Shown here one piece after another: positions 1 to 10,902 of a stretch of DNA of 64,000 bases. A program made the translations under genes and the position numbers. The stretch lies in assembly GCA_002786065.1 (NCBI GenBank), contig NHNY01000002.1, positions 930,001-994,000 on the forward strand, in the 5' to 3' direction. A model generated the notes under the pieces. It saw only the letters and a program-made list of their open reading frames with translations, searched no databases and had not been told where the DNA came from. Numbering within the stretch: the first letter of the stretch is position 1; each line of letters begins with the position of its first letter. This DNA is from Microcyclospora pomicola (Eukaryota; Ascomycota; Dothideomycetes; Capnodiales).

Positions 1-247
1 TCCCTCCTCCTCATCCTCTCCCTCCAGCGCACCCGAAGAGGACTCGGTCAAGCGTAACGAGGAGCTGTTCTGGCAGCTGCGCATGCTCTGGCGCACCAAT
101 GTGGACTCGACATACCACACGCTCATGGCGCCGAGTGGCGAGGTCCCAGTCACGGTGCGCGTGAAGCGGGTTGTTGGGTTTGTGATCATTTCATTTGCAA
201 CTGGGCTCACGTATCCATTGTCATGGATCATCCGGGCGCTTCCCTGA
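1..247 (+). CDS. 3' end of an uncharacterised protein with a C-terminal membrane segment
   Basis: An open frame runs from the window edge to a TGA at 245-247, giving about 81 residues with no start in view. The visible part has a Ser/Pro-rich stretch, then an amphipathic region (ELFWQLRMLWRTN), and ends in a hydrophobic segment (VVGFVIISFATGLTYPLSW) six residues before the stop. This would suit a single C-terminal membrane anchor. I do not recognise the family. It converges on the gene ending at 453. That the frame is coding is inferred from its composition and its uninterrupted run to the edge. Confidence 0.55.
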   Translation, partial: PSSSSSPSSAPEEDSVKRNEELFWQLRMLWRTNVDSTYHTLMAPSGEVPVTVRVKRVVGFVIISFATGLTYPLSWIIRALP

Positions 248-452
248 GCGTTGAACATCTGTGGCTCCTGGCCATGTGGAATGTTGATGTTATCGTCTGC
301 AATTCATACGGATGCTCTACCTACGAAGTGCAGCTATCTGGCTTACTATCAAGCGATGGTTCTATTCATGGCCATTCCTCAGGACTTGTCCCTTTGCTTC
401 ATACAGATAGCTGGTCGCTATCAATGACTTCCGTTTTCTCCGATCCGGACTA

Positions 453-2964
453 TCAAGCATTGGATCCTATGCTGGGGTCCGTACGCTCAGTCAATGGATG
501 GTCCTCGACGGTTGGACTGTCACCTCCCTGGCGATCATGCTCCGTAACACTAAGCACACTTCTGTTGCAGCTCGGGCTATCTTTGACAGACTCTTGTTGG
601 TCGAAGAGCAGCTCGCTCGCCCCAGAGTAGGCGGCTTGTAAATAAGGCATCAAGCTGTTGAGAGTCGTGAAGGAAGGCTCCTCACTAATTGACGTTGAGT
701 CTTTCTCGGTCTTGTGGAGTGTATGTGTATCGATTGCTTCTTGATGGCACGCTCCATCAATCTGTGGTTGGTGCAGAGCATTGTAGCGCATATCACGAGC
801 CGAACGGTGCAACTCGAATTCCAGGCGATCACCCATGCCTCGATGGAGACTAAGGGAGTTGTCCGATACGTCAAGCTGCCCAGGATGCTTGACTTGATTC
901 GAAAGGACATCTTCCGGCTTGCTCAACCCCTTGTCCATACTCGTTATCAAGGCAGGCTCGCAGACCTGCTTCAGCTTGACGCTGGTTGGCGAGCTGGAAG
1001 GCTCATGGGGCCACTGATCTGAAGAGGATTTCCAGAAGACCTCGCCAACATCAGTCGTGCGGCTGATCGGACTCGAACGTTGTGGGCTCGAGATCGATTG
1101 GTAAAGTTGGGTGACAAGCGCTTGGCCATGAGTAGGTTCAGTCACCCTGGCTACAGCAAAGTCACCATGATCATATTCGATGCCATCATATTCGGACGGA
1201 AATTCGTCGGCATTGTTGTTGCCAAACAGTTGTCGTGTCTTGAACTCGTTGTAATCCATAAAGTCGTACTCGTCATGGTCCTTATCTTGATGATCCTTGC
1301 TCACAGACTGGTTCGGTGGAGGGTTCGGAGTACTAGCTGGCCAAGGGTACAGGCTGCCTTTTGAGGCAGTCGAATCGTGTCTTGTTGGTGTCTCATGACA
1401 TTCATCATGGGCTTGTGCCCCTGTTCCAGGTCGGGATCCTGCGAAACGAGGTTCAGTTGACAGGCAATGGCTGAACATACAGAAAGACAACATACCTTCG
1501 CTCAGCGCATCAGTGCTTACCACATTGAGCACAGTACGCACAGACTTCGTTGCGCTATCGACCAAAGCGCCGAAGGACTCGACGCTAATCATAGGGCCTG
1601 TTCCGTCGAAGGAAGTGAGGTTTTTGCAACGAAAGGGTAGAACTACACGCCTCGTGGGTGAAGGCGGTCCCGAGGACGCCGCATCGTCGGCGGAAGTCCC
1701 GCAGGCTTTAAGACCAGAAACATCGCGCGTATCTGCGTCTGACAATGGTGCACACTCGCGACCTGGTTGACGTGACAGTTCTTGCATATCGCATGGACAG
1801 GGTGACGTCGTGGGAATGGTTCGATGAGAAAAGGAACTGCCTTCTTCCGGCACGTATGGACCTGGACTTTTACGCGGTGTGTGCGCGCTCCAAGATGACT
1901 TTGTAGCTACCGAGCTCCCGAATTTGGGCACCATTGTGTCTTCGTCGTTTTTGTGGGCAAAAGCACAGGCTTCAGCCATGGCGTCCAAAGAACGCATCGG
2001 ACGAAGCTGAGGGCGGCTTGCTCTCGCCATAACGCTTCTCTCGAACAAGTGGAGGCCTTCAGCATGTGCACCGTCGACTTCGAGGGTGAGATTGGTACCA
2101 GGCATAGGTGACGGGGAGCGATCGAAGAAGCCAAAGTCAAAGCTATCACGAGGAACATCCAAGAGGTCTAGCGTCGGTGCTTTCCTTCCACCACTCGGAC
2201 TGTGCATGACTTCTGTGCTGAAAGGGTCGTTCCCATGCTCTCCAGTGACACTGAGGTTACCTGAAAGTATCTCCTGAGCATCATCGCGTCTCTCATCTGT
2301 GCCGACCTCAGATGTCATGAACCCTTCACGCCCAAAGTGGAGTGATAGTCGTTCCGGTGCTGGCACAGGGATAGGCATTGGCGAAGATGGTAAAGGATAC
2401 TGAGCTGGCAGCCGTACTGGGGAGGCTGCATCTATCATCCTGGACCTTCTTCGACGTAAGCCTCGAAGACTCCCAGCAATGCTGCTCGCCACGCTGTTAC
2501 GCTTTTTGTGGCAGTTCTCTTGTGGGCTCTTCTTCCCTTCATGATCAAGGAGCGATTCTGGTCCATCAGCGCCATCGATTCGGCTCGTTGTGCCGGCAGC
2601 ACTATTCCATGTATTGTAGTTGGGGATGTGCCTACGAAGCGATATGGTAGCATTTCTCGGCATGCGACTGGTTGTCGTGGGGTGCTTGGTGGGTGGGCCT
2701 TCATTCCCTGCCGTGCTACAGCTCCTGGTCAGCAGTGTATCGTGAGGACAATAGTGGCCACGCGACTTACGCCGCAATCTTCTTGGGGAAAATGACCGAC
2801 TCGCCGCGAAAGTTGTCTACGGCCGCTTTGGCATTCAATGCCCCTTTCTGAACAGCTTCTCGCAAAGTATGCATCCATGATCTTTTCTTCCTGATGCTGA
2901 GTGGAGCTTCCAATTGCTCCCGAAGCGCTTCGCATGCTGGCGATTCGTCGGTACTATCAGACAT
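453..2964 (-). CDS. uncharacterised Ser/Pro-rich protein, about 818 aa
   Basis: Exon 1 is 2964-2771 (ATG at 2964, MSDSTDESPACEALREQLE). It ends at a GTAAGT donor, with a 54-bp intron 2770-2717 minus strand and exon 2 from 2715 to the stop at 453; acceptor CTGTAG is at 2721-2716. Joining keeps frame (194 + 2263 nt = 819 codons). The N-terminus is charged and helical with a basic patch (RKKRSWMHTLREAVQKG). Most of the rest is low-complexity Ser/Pro/Asp-rich sequence with no domain I recognise. A second, optional intron, 1495-1439 (57 nt, GTATGT...CAG, no stop in frame), would shorten the protein to 799 aa. Function unknown; a disordered regulatory protein is the most that can be said. Confidence 0.7.
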
Positions 2965-3643
2965 ACTTGCTACACGTCTTCGTGGTGACGATGAATGAAG
3001 TCTGTACCATTGATGTAAAAGACGACAACATGTAGAACTGGGATGGCAACGGAGCGATCATGACACGAAGCTCAACGGGAAAGTACATGCTGTGCTACAA
3101 CTGTATGGCAGTCAAGATCGCGCAATGCAGACTGCAGGCCTGCCCGCTGGCAGACCGCGCTCCTTCGAGATCAGGATATAGTACAAACACTAAGGTATCA
3201 TCTTGTCGGACAACCTACGAGCTCGACAACAACACAAGGTGTATCCCTCAAATTTAATGCATGCGGTGGAATTCATGTGCAAACCTCGCACACCGTATAA
3301 CTCATTTTACCTTGCCTGACTCGTGGTCCTTGGCACGAGTATCACGGCAGTGCGAAGGATGCCGCATAATTGATGCATTGTTCACAACGAAAGACGACAT
3401 GTCGAATACCTTATTATCTTGTGGCTAGATGCATGTACTCGAACGTCAAGCGGACAGGGGACTGCTTGCGCTTCTGAAGTGGTCAAGTCTTGCCGAGGAT
3501 TACCCGTGGCTTCACAACGCGTTTGGCGTGCTGTTTCGACTTCAAGTTCACCACCAGCATTTTACATGCAACACGGCTTCGCTATTTGCGCCAAATCACA
3601 TACAGCATCTGGACCCTCGATTACTGCTCCGCTCATTGGGAAG
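2965..3643. other. intergenic, divergent promoters
   Basis: Space between two divergent starts (2964 minus, 3644 plus). Short open frames here have no coding character. I see no RNA gene or repeat. Confidence 0.5.
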
Positions 3644-4881
3644 ATGGCGCCGAAGAAGGAAGCAATCATCCAGTCTCTGGAACAGAAGCTCCAATCTGGT
3701 GAGTGGCTGCTTGCCATTGCACACGACAACATAGTCGCAAGCTAACTCAGACACAGATCGCCAGGAACGTAATGCCAAATTAGCGCAAGAGATGCTGGGG
3801 AAGGACCCGAAGAAACTTGCACAGGATATGCTGGGCAAGAGTGGTCGCCGTTCAAGCACGCCGAGACAGCCGGGCTCATCTGGGTCCATGGGCACTCTTG
3901 CAAGCCGAGTGGGCGTCACGAAGGTAAGCTATCAATGAAATGTCTGGATGAGTGATGTTGTGTTCTGACTTTTCTTTAGCGCAGCACATCACTCCCCCGG
4001 GTCAATGCACCTGCCCCACGCAATCCTCGTCAAACCTCTGGCCTCAATCGCTCGACCCTTAACGAGCGCCCTCGACCTGCCCATACAGTCTCGACCCAAG
4101 ACGTTTCTGGAACTGGTTACATAGACACGCCTGTTTCGAATGGCAATACCGGCTTAAGCTTTAAAGGAGCTGCTGGTGGCCCATACATCGTGCTGGCACA
4201 GAACTTTGCGCCAGGCACGACTGCCGCGGACATCGAAAGCGTGATGCAAAGTGTAGGCGGTCAACTCACATACTGTCGGCTAGCTGCTGCGTCGCCGACT
4301 GTGATCGCTGAGATGGGATTCGTGGAGAAGTCTGGCGCGGAAGCGGTCATCGAGACATTCAACAACAAGCGGGTCAGTACAAGAGCTAGCTGATGAGCCG
4401 AACATGACTGACAGTTGTACAGGCTGATGGTCGCCTTCTACATGTGTACTACAAAGACGGCAGTGTATCCAGACAGGGAACCCGAGCGCCTAAGCCTTCA
4501 GATCTGGTCCAGACCGAGCTCGATGACCATGGCTTCGTTGATAACGCGGGCGCAAATGACACAATGGAAGTTGATGAGCTGGCAGAGTCGCGCGAGGAGC
4601 AGAATCGGATACGAGAAGAACGCCGTGGCAGGGATGAGCGTGCTCCACGTGAGGTGTTTCCGGTCGCACCCAGAACAGACAGGCGAGAAGACGACTACTA
4701 CAACAGAGGCCCTCGTCGTGCAGACCCGGGCTACCAAGATGGGAGGTATGGATTCGGTGGAGATGATCGTTCTCACCGTGGACGAGGTGCTGGTGGAGGC
4801 AGAGGTCAATACGGCGGTCCTCCGCCCCGAATGTACTCTGACGGCATGAGGAACGGTCGTGGTCAGGGCTATCGTCCTTAG
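3644..4881 (+). CDS. RRM-domain RNA-binding protein with Arg/Gly-rich tail
   Basis: Four exons: 3644-3698, 3757-3923, 3980-4372 and 4423-4881, 357 aa. Donors GTGAGT, GTAAGC and GTCAGT are used, with acceptors ACACAG, TTTAG and TACAG; frame is kept throughout. The N-terminus (MAPKKEAIIQSLEQKLQS) is a short coiled coil with two copies of a LAQEMLGK/LAQDMLGK motif. A basic Ser/Pro linker follows. A single RRM lies at about residues 140-225: VLAQNFAPGTTAADIES resembles RNP2 plus helix 1, and the region ending GRLLHVYYKDG is the last strand. The C-terminal 100 residues are rich in Arg, Asp and Gly (RGRGAGGGRGQ), typical of RNA binders. The third intron interrupts the RRM. A nuclear or mRNP role is inferred; the exact orthologue is not recognised. 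Acceptors at 3750 and 3756 are both in frame. Confidence 0.85.
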
Positions 4882-5280
4882 GACGAACGATACCACTGAA
4901 ACACGATCGGCGTACTGTCGCGCACAGAGCATTCGGCTTGCACGGGTCACGCAATGAGTGTGTGTATATTTGCAGTCCTGCAGCCGCACAACGACTGCTT
5001 TTGTAGAAACATGAACGATGTACCTTTCATATGCAGGTGTCGAACCTTTTCACATACACGTGCGCATCTCACACGTTCTTGACCATATCTTGTCTTCATC
5101 ATGTACGTACACGTAGCTGGCAATGAGCATGACAGGCAAGCACGTGACCTTGCTCGCCTGTCAAACTCACGGCGTCACTTCATAAAGCTCCACTTGCTTA
5201 ATTTATGTTTGTCAAGTTTGTCCTCTGCTTCGTCATTTGAGCTACGATCTACAACAGGTTGTTCTAAGACATTTGTGACC
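4882..5280. other. intergenic
   Basis: Region between a stop and the next start on the same strand. The frame of the downstream gene is open back to an ATG at 5101 (60 extra codons), but the sequence is CT-rich and leader-like. Nothing else seen. Confidence 0.45.
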
Positions 5281-5749
5281 ATGGCAGCAGTTGCAAAGGA
5301 GGAGTCTCCCATTAAGGACGAGCCGAAGGTCGAGGAACCTGCATGGGAAAGTGCTCAATACGAAGCTGCCCTCGCGCATCTAGAACGACTTCAAGGACAG
5401 GTAAGACTCTTGAGACAAAGCATCTATCTTAATCCACTTCTACCAACATACTACAACGTCTTCAAAAACTGAACAAGAACCGCAGATCGATAATCTACGC
5501 TCAACCATCCCCTCGCTCATCTCTCCACTTTCTCGGCCGCCGCCAAGCAAAGCGCAGATGTTCGTCGCGGTGAAGAAGGCGGCTCTCCGCGCAACGGATG
5601 ACGTGAAGGGGTTCAGAGAGAGCTGGACAGATGAAGAGACGCGAAGCCTGCTCACACGGGCGACGGCGAGTCTCGAGAAGGATGGGGATTTGGAACCTGC
5701 CAACGGGGTTCCGAGGTATGGGTGGAGTGAAATGGGTGAAAGTGATTGA
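5281..5749 (+). CDS. small conserved acidic/helical protein, 127 aa, family not recognised
   Basis: Exons 5281-5400 and 5486-5749 are joined across an 85-bp intron (GTAAGA...CGCAG), phase 0. The start at 5281 was chosen because ACCATGG is a strong Kozak context; an in-frame ATG at 5101 would add 60 residues. The protein begins with a charged segment (KEESPIKDEPKVEEP), then a heptad-like helix (YEAALAHLERLQGQIDNLR), a Pro-rich turn (SPLSRPPPSKAQM) and a second helix ending in an RYGW motif. The arrangement of two helices and a short tail recalls small Mediator-type subunits, but this is a weak impression and no assignment is made. Confidence 0.7.
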
Positions 5750-5911
5750 ACGTGAGCAAATGCATTGCTGTGGCCTATCTCGGGATCCGCAGCTTCGAGA
5801 CGACTGCTCTGGATCTCTCGTCTGTGGTTACGGGAATCTTCTCTTCATCCGTGCCCAGATCGGTGGCAAAATCGGACGATACAGGTTGATTGTCCACCAT
5901 CCAGAGAGCTA

Positions 5912-6544
5912 TCACCGACCACGAATGACAGGGTCGCGCCACCATGGTAATGACCCGGATTCGTACCGGTCGTTCGACCTCACCCCTTCGCTTTGCCTTC
6001 TTCCTGGCCGGTCATACACACCACCGTACGTCCGAGATGTCGTCCGTGGTTCAAACCTGGAAGGAAAGCGATCTCCCCTGTATTCGCTTATCCGACGCTG
6101 GAAGCCAAGACCATGGTAGACTGGCGGTTCAACAGATCTGTACGGGATCCTGGAGTATTCTGCGCCCGAGCATCCGCATTCGCATCGGCCGTCAAGACTG
6201 TGCATTCTCGCCCTCTTGCAAGCTTGCTTCTGCGTAGCGTCTTCTACCACGAAGACATCCGCCCCGCGACCCGTCAGAACGTCCTTCAGTCGTCCATGAG
6301 CTCCAGGGTTCTTGCCGTTATGTGGTCGACAGAAGTAGTATTTTGGTTTCGACTTGGATGTCCGCTCGCGCTTCGAGGAATGTGTGCGGAAGGAAACATG
6401 CTGTTCGTGATGTACATGCTCCACGGGGATGGGTCTGCTCACGTTGAATTCCGATTCGCGGCGAGGGAGACTGGATGTGTAGATTGTGTGACGGTGGCTC
6501 TGGGTGTGGCGCGGTGTATGCACCCAAGGCGCGTTGTAAAGCAT
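5912..6544 (-). CDS. hypothetical protein, 210 aa, single exon
   Basis: An ATG-initiated uninterrupted frame starts at 6544. It is His/Arg-rich in the first third, with a Cys-containing centre (RPHNGKNPGAHGRLKDVL, then CECGCSG) and a basic, Tyr/Arg-rich C-terminal third. Composition is not obviously repetitive and the frame is long for a random minus-strand frame here. However, no family is recognised and the opposite strand also has long open frames (5993-6568). It lies between the 3' ends of the flanking genes (5749 plus, 7221 minus). It could be a lineage-specific gene or a chance ORF; transcript data would decide. Confidence 0.4.
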   Translation of the reverse strand: MLYNAPWVHTPRHTQSHRHTIYTSSLPRRESEFNVSRPIPVEHVHHEQHVSFRTHSSKRERTSKSKPKYYFCRPHNGKNPGAHGRLKDVLTGRGADVFVVEDATQKQACKRARMHSLDGRCECGCSGAEYSRIPYRSVEPPVYHGLGFQRRISEYRGDRFPSRFEPRTTSRTYGGVYDRPGRRQSEGVRSNDRYESGSLPWWRDPVIRGR

Positions 6545-7220
6545 TGCAGATGCTGGTCGTGGTTGTGATCGAATTGGCTTGACGATGGGGACGCAGAGTT
6601 AGGTAGCTGGGATAGCAGACAGGAAAGGATGTACCAGTGCTATACTCATGGCGCCTATTCCAGTGATGTTTGCGTGTTACATTGTCCTCTGTGAACGCTC
6701 GACATTCACGACCACAGCATGTCATCAAATGACGCCCAACGACAAAGCCATTTGACAAAGACGTTTCAAGGGGCGTACGCAGAACCCTGGCTGAGCCTCT
6801 ATAGCACCTGCACATACGAAGAAGGATGTCGATGCGCGGTGAATCACTCTGTAAGCACAATGGCGATGTAAGTGGAATGCGTGTAGTGTTACGGGTGCTG
6901 AAAGAATCTTGCTACATTCCATTCCTCTGTGTTCCCTAAGCTGTAAAAAAATCCAGTCCAATATGATGCTTCATCTTTATCAGGAACAGAACAGAACATT
7001 CCATCAGAGCCTAATGCAAACATTATCACACCGAACTCAAGGCAAAACAAAGCACAATACAAGCATAGCATTGATTCATCGTACACTCGGTTTCAATAGA
7101 GGATCTACTCTCCTCTGCATGGATAGGCTATTGCAGTGCCACTGGACGAATATCTATCACCCGATATCATCTTGTCCTGCCACAATCCGCACGCCACCAT
7201 TGCAGACCCTATAAGGTCAA
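6545..7220. other. intergenic
   Basis: AT-richer than its surroundings towards the NIC96 stop at 7221 (probable 3' UTR). No RNA gene or repeat recognised. Confidence 0.45.
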
Positions 7221-10200
7221 TCAGAATGACCCCATGTCCTGCCCAGCCTTGGCCAGCGTCTCCCACACCTTGCCAGGTAGCTTGTACTTGATCAAGCCAG
7301 CAAACATCATGACGTCTCTCGCAATCGCTTTCGCTTTGGAAATGGCGTCTTGCTGTGCGCCCGTGTCGAAGCCAGTCTCGCGAATCTTCTCAACTGACTT
7401 GTTGCAGCCGATGACCGTCCACAGGAGCACATGGCCGATGGTGCGAGCGACGACTTGCGGCATCGAGTTGAAAGTCGATGCTACTTGTCGGATGGCGGAG
7501 ACGTTCCCATTGGCATCTGTGGGGAGAATGCGAGAATTGGTGATGTACTGTGAATTTGAAATTAGCATGCAGTAAAGTGAAGTCGTACAACGGGGACACT
7601 TACGTCCACAGCCATTGGCCATTTACCCTCCTCAAGCGTACGGCGAGCTCGTGCAAGCTGCAACAATACCATGGTGCATTCAGCATTGATCGGCCTGATC
7701 TTGTTCTGGTACATGGCATTACTAGCATAAAGATCTTTCATGTTTGTTGCAAGCACGATTGGATCGTCGATGGAGGTCAGGCTGAGGCTGCCTTGAACCT
7801 CTGTTTGCTGTTGATCCCCGTTCTGCTGTTCGGTGTTTCTTGGCTTCAGTGGTGTCATGCGTGCAGGTTGTTCGCCAAGCTCCGTAGTCAAGACCAAAGA
7901 TACTGCCTCGTTACAGACCTCCATGACCTTGTCAAAGTCTTCAGAGAGATGGAAAAGGAGGGCGGCATCCGTAGTGCGATTCTGCTGCTCTGCTGTACGA
8001 GCGGCAGAAAGTGTGATTTTCCTCATGAACTCTTCTTCATCCTCTAGCCCTATCAGCGTGAGAAGCTTCTCCACAGCGCCCTTAATCCGGGTACCATCCG
8101 AGCGAATGTCACCAAGGAGCTGGGCGAATTCCCGAGTTTCTAGCACCACTTCGTTGATGGCTTGATGGCACAGATCGCGTTGCGCTTTCCCCAAAGCACC
8201 AGAAAGATCCTGGTTCAAGCAGATCAGTGCCAAATAGTCGATCGCGGAGGTAGCATCGGAAGTGCGGAAGTCCCGAGTGTATAGTCCGAGCATGTTTCCG
8301 AATGCGATCTGTGGTTGTTGGCGGGTTGTCATGGTTAGGAGGTCTTCGCTGTTGCTAATGTCGCTGACACGCAGCAAACCATAGAAGTCAAGACCAATGG
8401 CGAAATGTACAGCTGAAACATAGTTGTGTGGGTAGAGGTTAGCCACCGCACTCTCAAACATACCAGCCAGAATCTGTATGAAGAAATAGGTTGTAGGACC
8501 ATTTGCAATGTCGCTGCCGTTGTTGAAATATCTGTCGCCAATCTCCTTGATGGACGTACGGAGCTCATCGAGGCCGAATGCTTCATGAGCGAACTCGTCG
8601 ACTCTGTTATACTCTCGAGCGAGGGAAAATTGCAGCCATGTCCAATCCATCATGTCAGTGGTAATGCCTTCTAGGCTGCGGCGGTGAACATCGCAACGGC
8701 CAATGATTTTGTAACAGAGCATGCGGTAAGGGTCGATGGAGTCCTCAGGAGCCAGGCGCTGACGTGTCGAGTATTCATTGTTAATGGCGGTCTGCATATC
8801 CTGAGGCAATCTGTGTTCAGGGTCGCTCACATACGCCCGGAGATAGCGTACGAAGGAGCGATCAATCAGCCTGAAAGCAGCCTGATTCTCTTCAACATAC
8901 TCTTGCGCATCCTGAAAAAGCCCACAGCGGAGCAAATAGAAGAGCACTGGCCAGCAGTAATCGCCATTGATCTCCTGGAGAGCTTCAATATCAGGGCCAA
9001 GCTCTTTCCGTGCTGCTCTCACACGAACATAGCCTTTCACTTTTGCGACGGCAGTAGGCACACCTCCAACATTAGCGTCCCGAGGATTTTTCGCAACAGC
9101 TGTCTCAAGCTGTTGTAAGAAGAGGCTCTCGAGAAACTTGCGTGAGCCTTGTATGATGCGTTTGCGGATCGCAATATGCTTCGCACTGTTCTGTGTCTCC
9201 TGGAGGTATTCAGACGCATATTGACGCTCTTTGATAACGCCTGGGTCTGAAATGTTCTCCTTGCCGCCATCTTCACCAGTGATCGCGATGAGGGCATTGT
9301 ATGCGTTGAGGAGCATTAAAGAATCGTCATTTGACGGCTCATCCTCAACCTCCGAGAAACGCTTGAGCAGTGGGTAAACCTTCGCTTGCAGCCGCGAGAT
9401 GTTTAGATCCTTCACCCTGCTGGCAAACGCCTCTTGCTTGAGACGCTGAATCCGATCCTCTGGTGCTGGCCGAAGTCCATCCTCGGAGATCTTCTCGGCA
9501 ACATCGCTGAACGTGCTCAGTCTCGCGCCACGTACACCTGGCGCACCGATGATCGACCTACCGCCGCCGAAGGAAGCTGTCCCGTTGAAGCGCGACCTTC
9601 TTGAAGTTCTGCCAAAAGCGCCACTTGCACTTGGACCGGCATCGTCTCCTACCGCGTCAGGCTTCTTCAGCCCGAAGTGCACATATATACGCTGCCGATG
9701 TGCATCCCAGTCAACTCCATGCATCCTCTCTTCAATCATTTTGTCGAAATCCGCTCTTGATTTCTGAAGATTACGCTCGACCATGTTTGCGAAGCTGTTC
9801 TTATGATGTTGCGCAAGGACAGCTTTCACCCCCGAGAACTGACTGAAATCTGCGCGGCTGAGGGCATCTGCACTGGGTCTCACCCCGCTGGCTAGATCTT
9901 GTATATCGCGAAGAGCCTCACTGGTGTTCACGCCGGATCCTGCCAACAGATAGTGTGACCTTGCATCCCCAGCTTTTGCTGCCTCGGCCGATGGTCCTCC
10001 CTGACCGATGTTTCTCACCTTCCTCTGTATATCCGCAAGGCCAAGTTGCAGTTGAGGGAGGTCACTGAATGGATTCGAGTATTCCTCCCTTTGTCTCTTA
10101 TTGCCTCTTTCAAGCAAAGCTTGGAAATATGCTGGTTGTGCCGCAGGTGCGTCGGGATTTGTCAAGGCCTGGCTAGGCATACTGCTTGGGAGGATGTTAT

Positions 10201-10594
10201 TGCCGAATAAGCTGGCATTCGAGCTTGGCCGAGCAGATGCATTGCTGGCAGGCGCGTTTCCACCGAACAGTGTGCTGGTGGTATTGCTCGGCGCTGCGTT
10301 GCTGGTAGGGTTGTTATTGTTGGAAAAGAGACCTCCCGCGGTAGATGTAGCATTGCTCGCGCCGAAAAGGCTGGTACCTCCAGCGGTCGATGTTGCATTA
10401 TTAGCACCAAAGAGACTGCCCGAAGATGCTGTAACGTTGCTTAAAAGTCCACTCGTTGATGTCGCTGTAGTGTTATTTGCCGTGCCGAATAGGTTCGAAC
10501 TTGCCTGTGTGGTCGCTGGCGCGCTGCCAAAGAGTCCTGAGCTCGGTGCGCTACTGTTGTTGGCCGGTGTCATTCGACTGAAGAGAGATGCCAT
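7221..10594 (-). CDS. NIC96: nucleoporin NIC96 (Nup93 family) with FG-rich N-terminus
   Basis: Exon 1 is 10594-7604 and exon 2 is 7547-7221, with a 56-bp intron (GTAAGT...TTCACAG), phase 0, 1105 aa. The ATG at 10594 (MASLFSRMTPANNSS) is the first in frame. Residues 1-150 are Ser/Asn/Thr/Ala-rich with six LFG motifs. Then comes a conserved linker (PAYFQALLERGNKRQREE) that in this family recruits the Nsp1 channel trimer, and from about residue 300 a long all-helical Nup93/Nic96 alpha-solenoid (RGGLFQDA-like turn CGLFQDAQEYVEENQAAF; FALAREYNRVDEFAHEAFG-like segments). Nic96 is a scaffold component of the inner ring of the nuclear pore. Length fits filamentous fungi (about 1100) and exceeds yeast (839) mainly by the FG-like extension. 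Last exon encodes the C-terminal helices (VMMFAGLIKYKLPGKVWETL). Confidence 0.93.
10332..10421 (-). repeat. imperfect 45-bp tandem duplication in the NIC96 FG region
   Basis: Two adjacent 45-bp units (10332-10376 and 10377-10421), roughly three quarters identical, each encode a 15-residue block with LFGA(N/S)NATSTAGG. Further looser LFG units flank them. This is a coding minisatellite in a disordered region. Confidence 0.75.
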
Positions 10595-10902
10595 CGTGGG
10601 CAAAGTGACAGCACGAAAAGAGCCCCGTTCAGATCGCTCGAAGCATCAATTATCTGTAGAAAGCAGATACCTTTGCTCAATCCGTCAAGCTTTACGAAAC
10701 AACGCCAGGATAGTTTCGGAAACGCGATGTTGTTGCAGCGCTTCGGCCCGTATTCTTGCCCGGCTGCGCTCAGTCTAACAGCCACGATGTGACCCAAACA
10801 TCATTCACTTCACCTGTATACATTAAAGGATACCTTATGGCAAGTTTTGGAAGCTCAGGCATACGGCCAATTCCTCTTCGAATTATGCCGTATCGTATTT
10901 CC
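10595..10902. other. intergenic, NIC96 promoter
   Basis: 308 bp between the NIC96 start and the stop of the upstream same-strand gene. Nothing specific seen. Confidence 0.5.

Noticed and set aside
10101-10778. 225-codon plus-strand frame rich in Leu/Ala/Val
   Set aside because: Antisense of the NIC96 FG repeat region.
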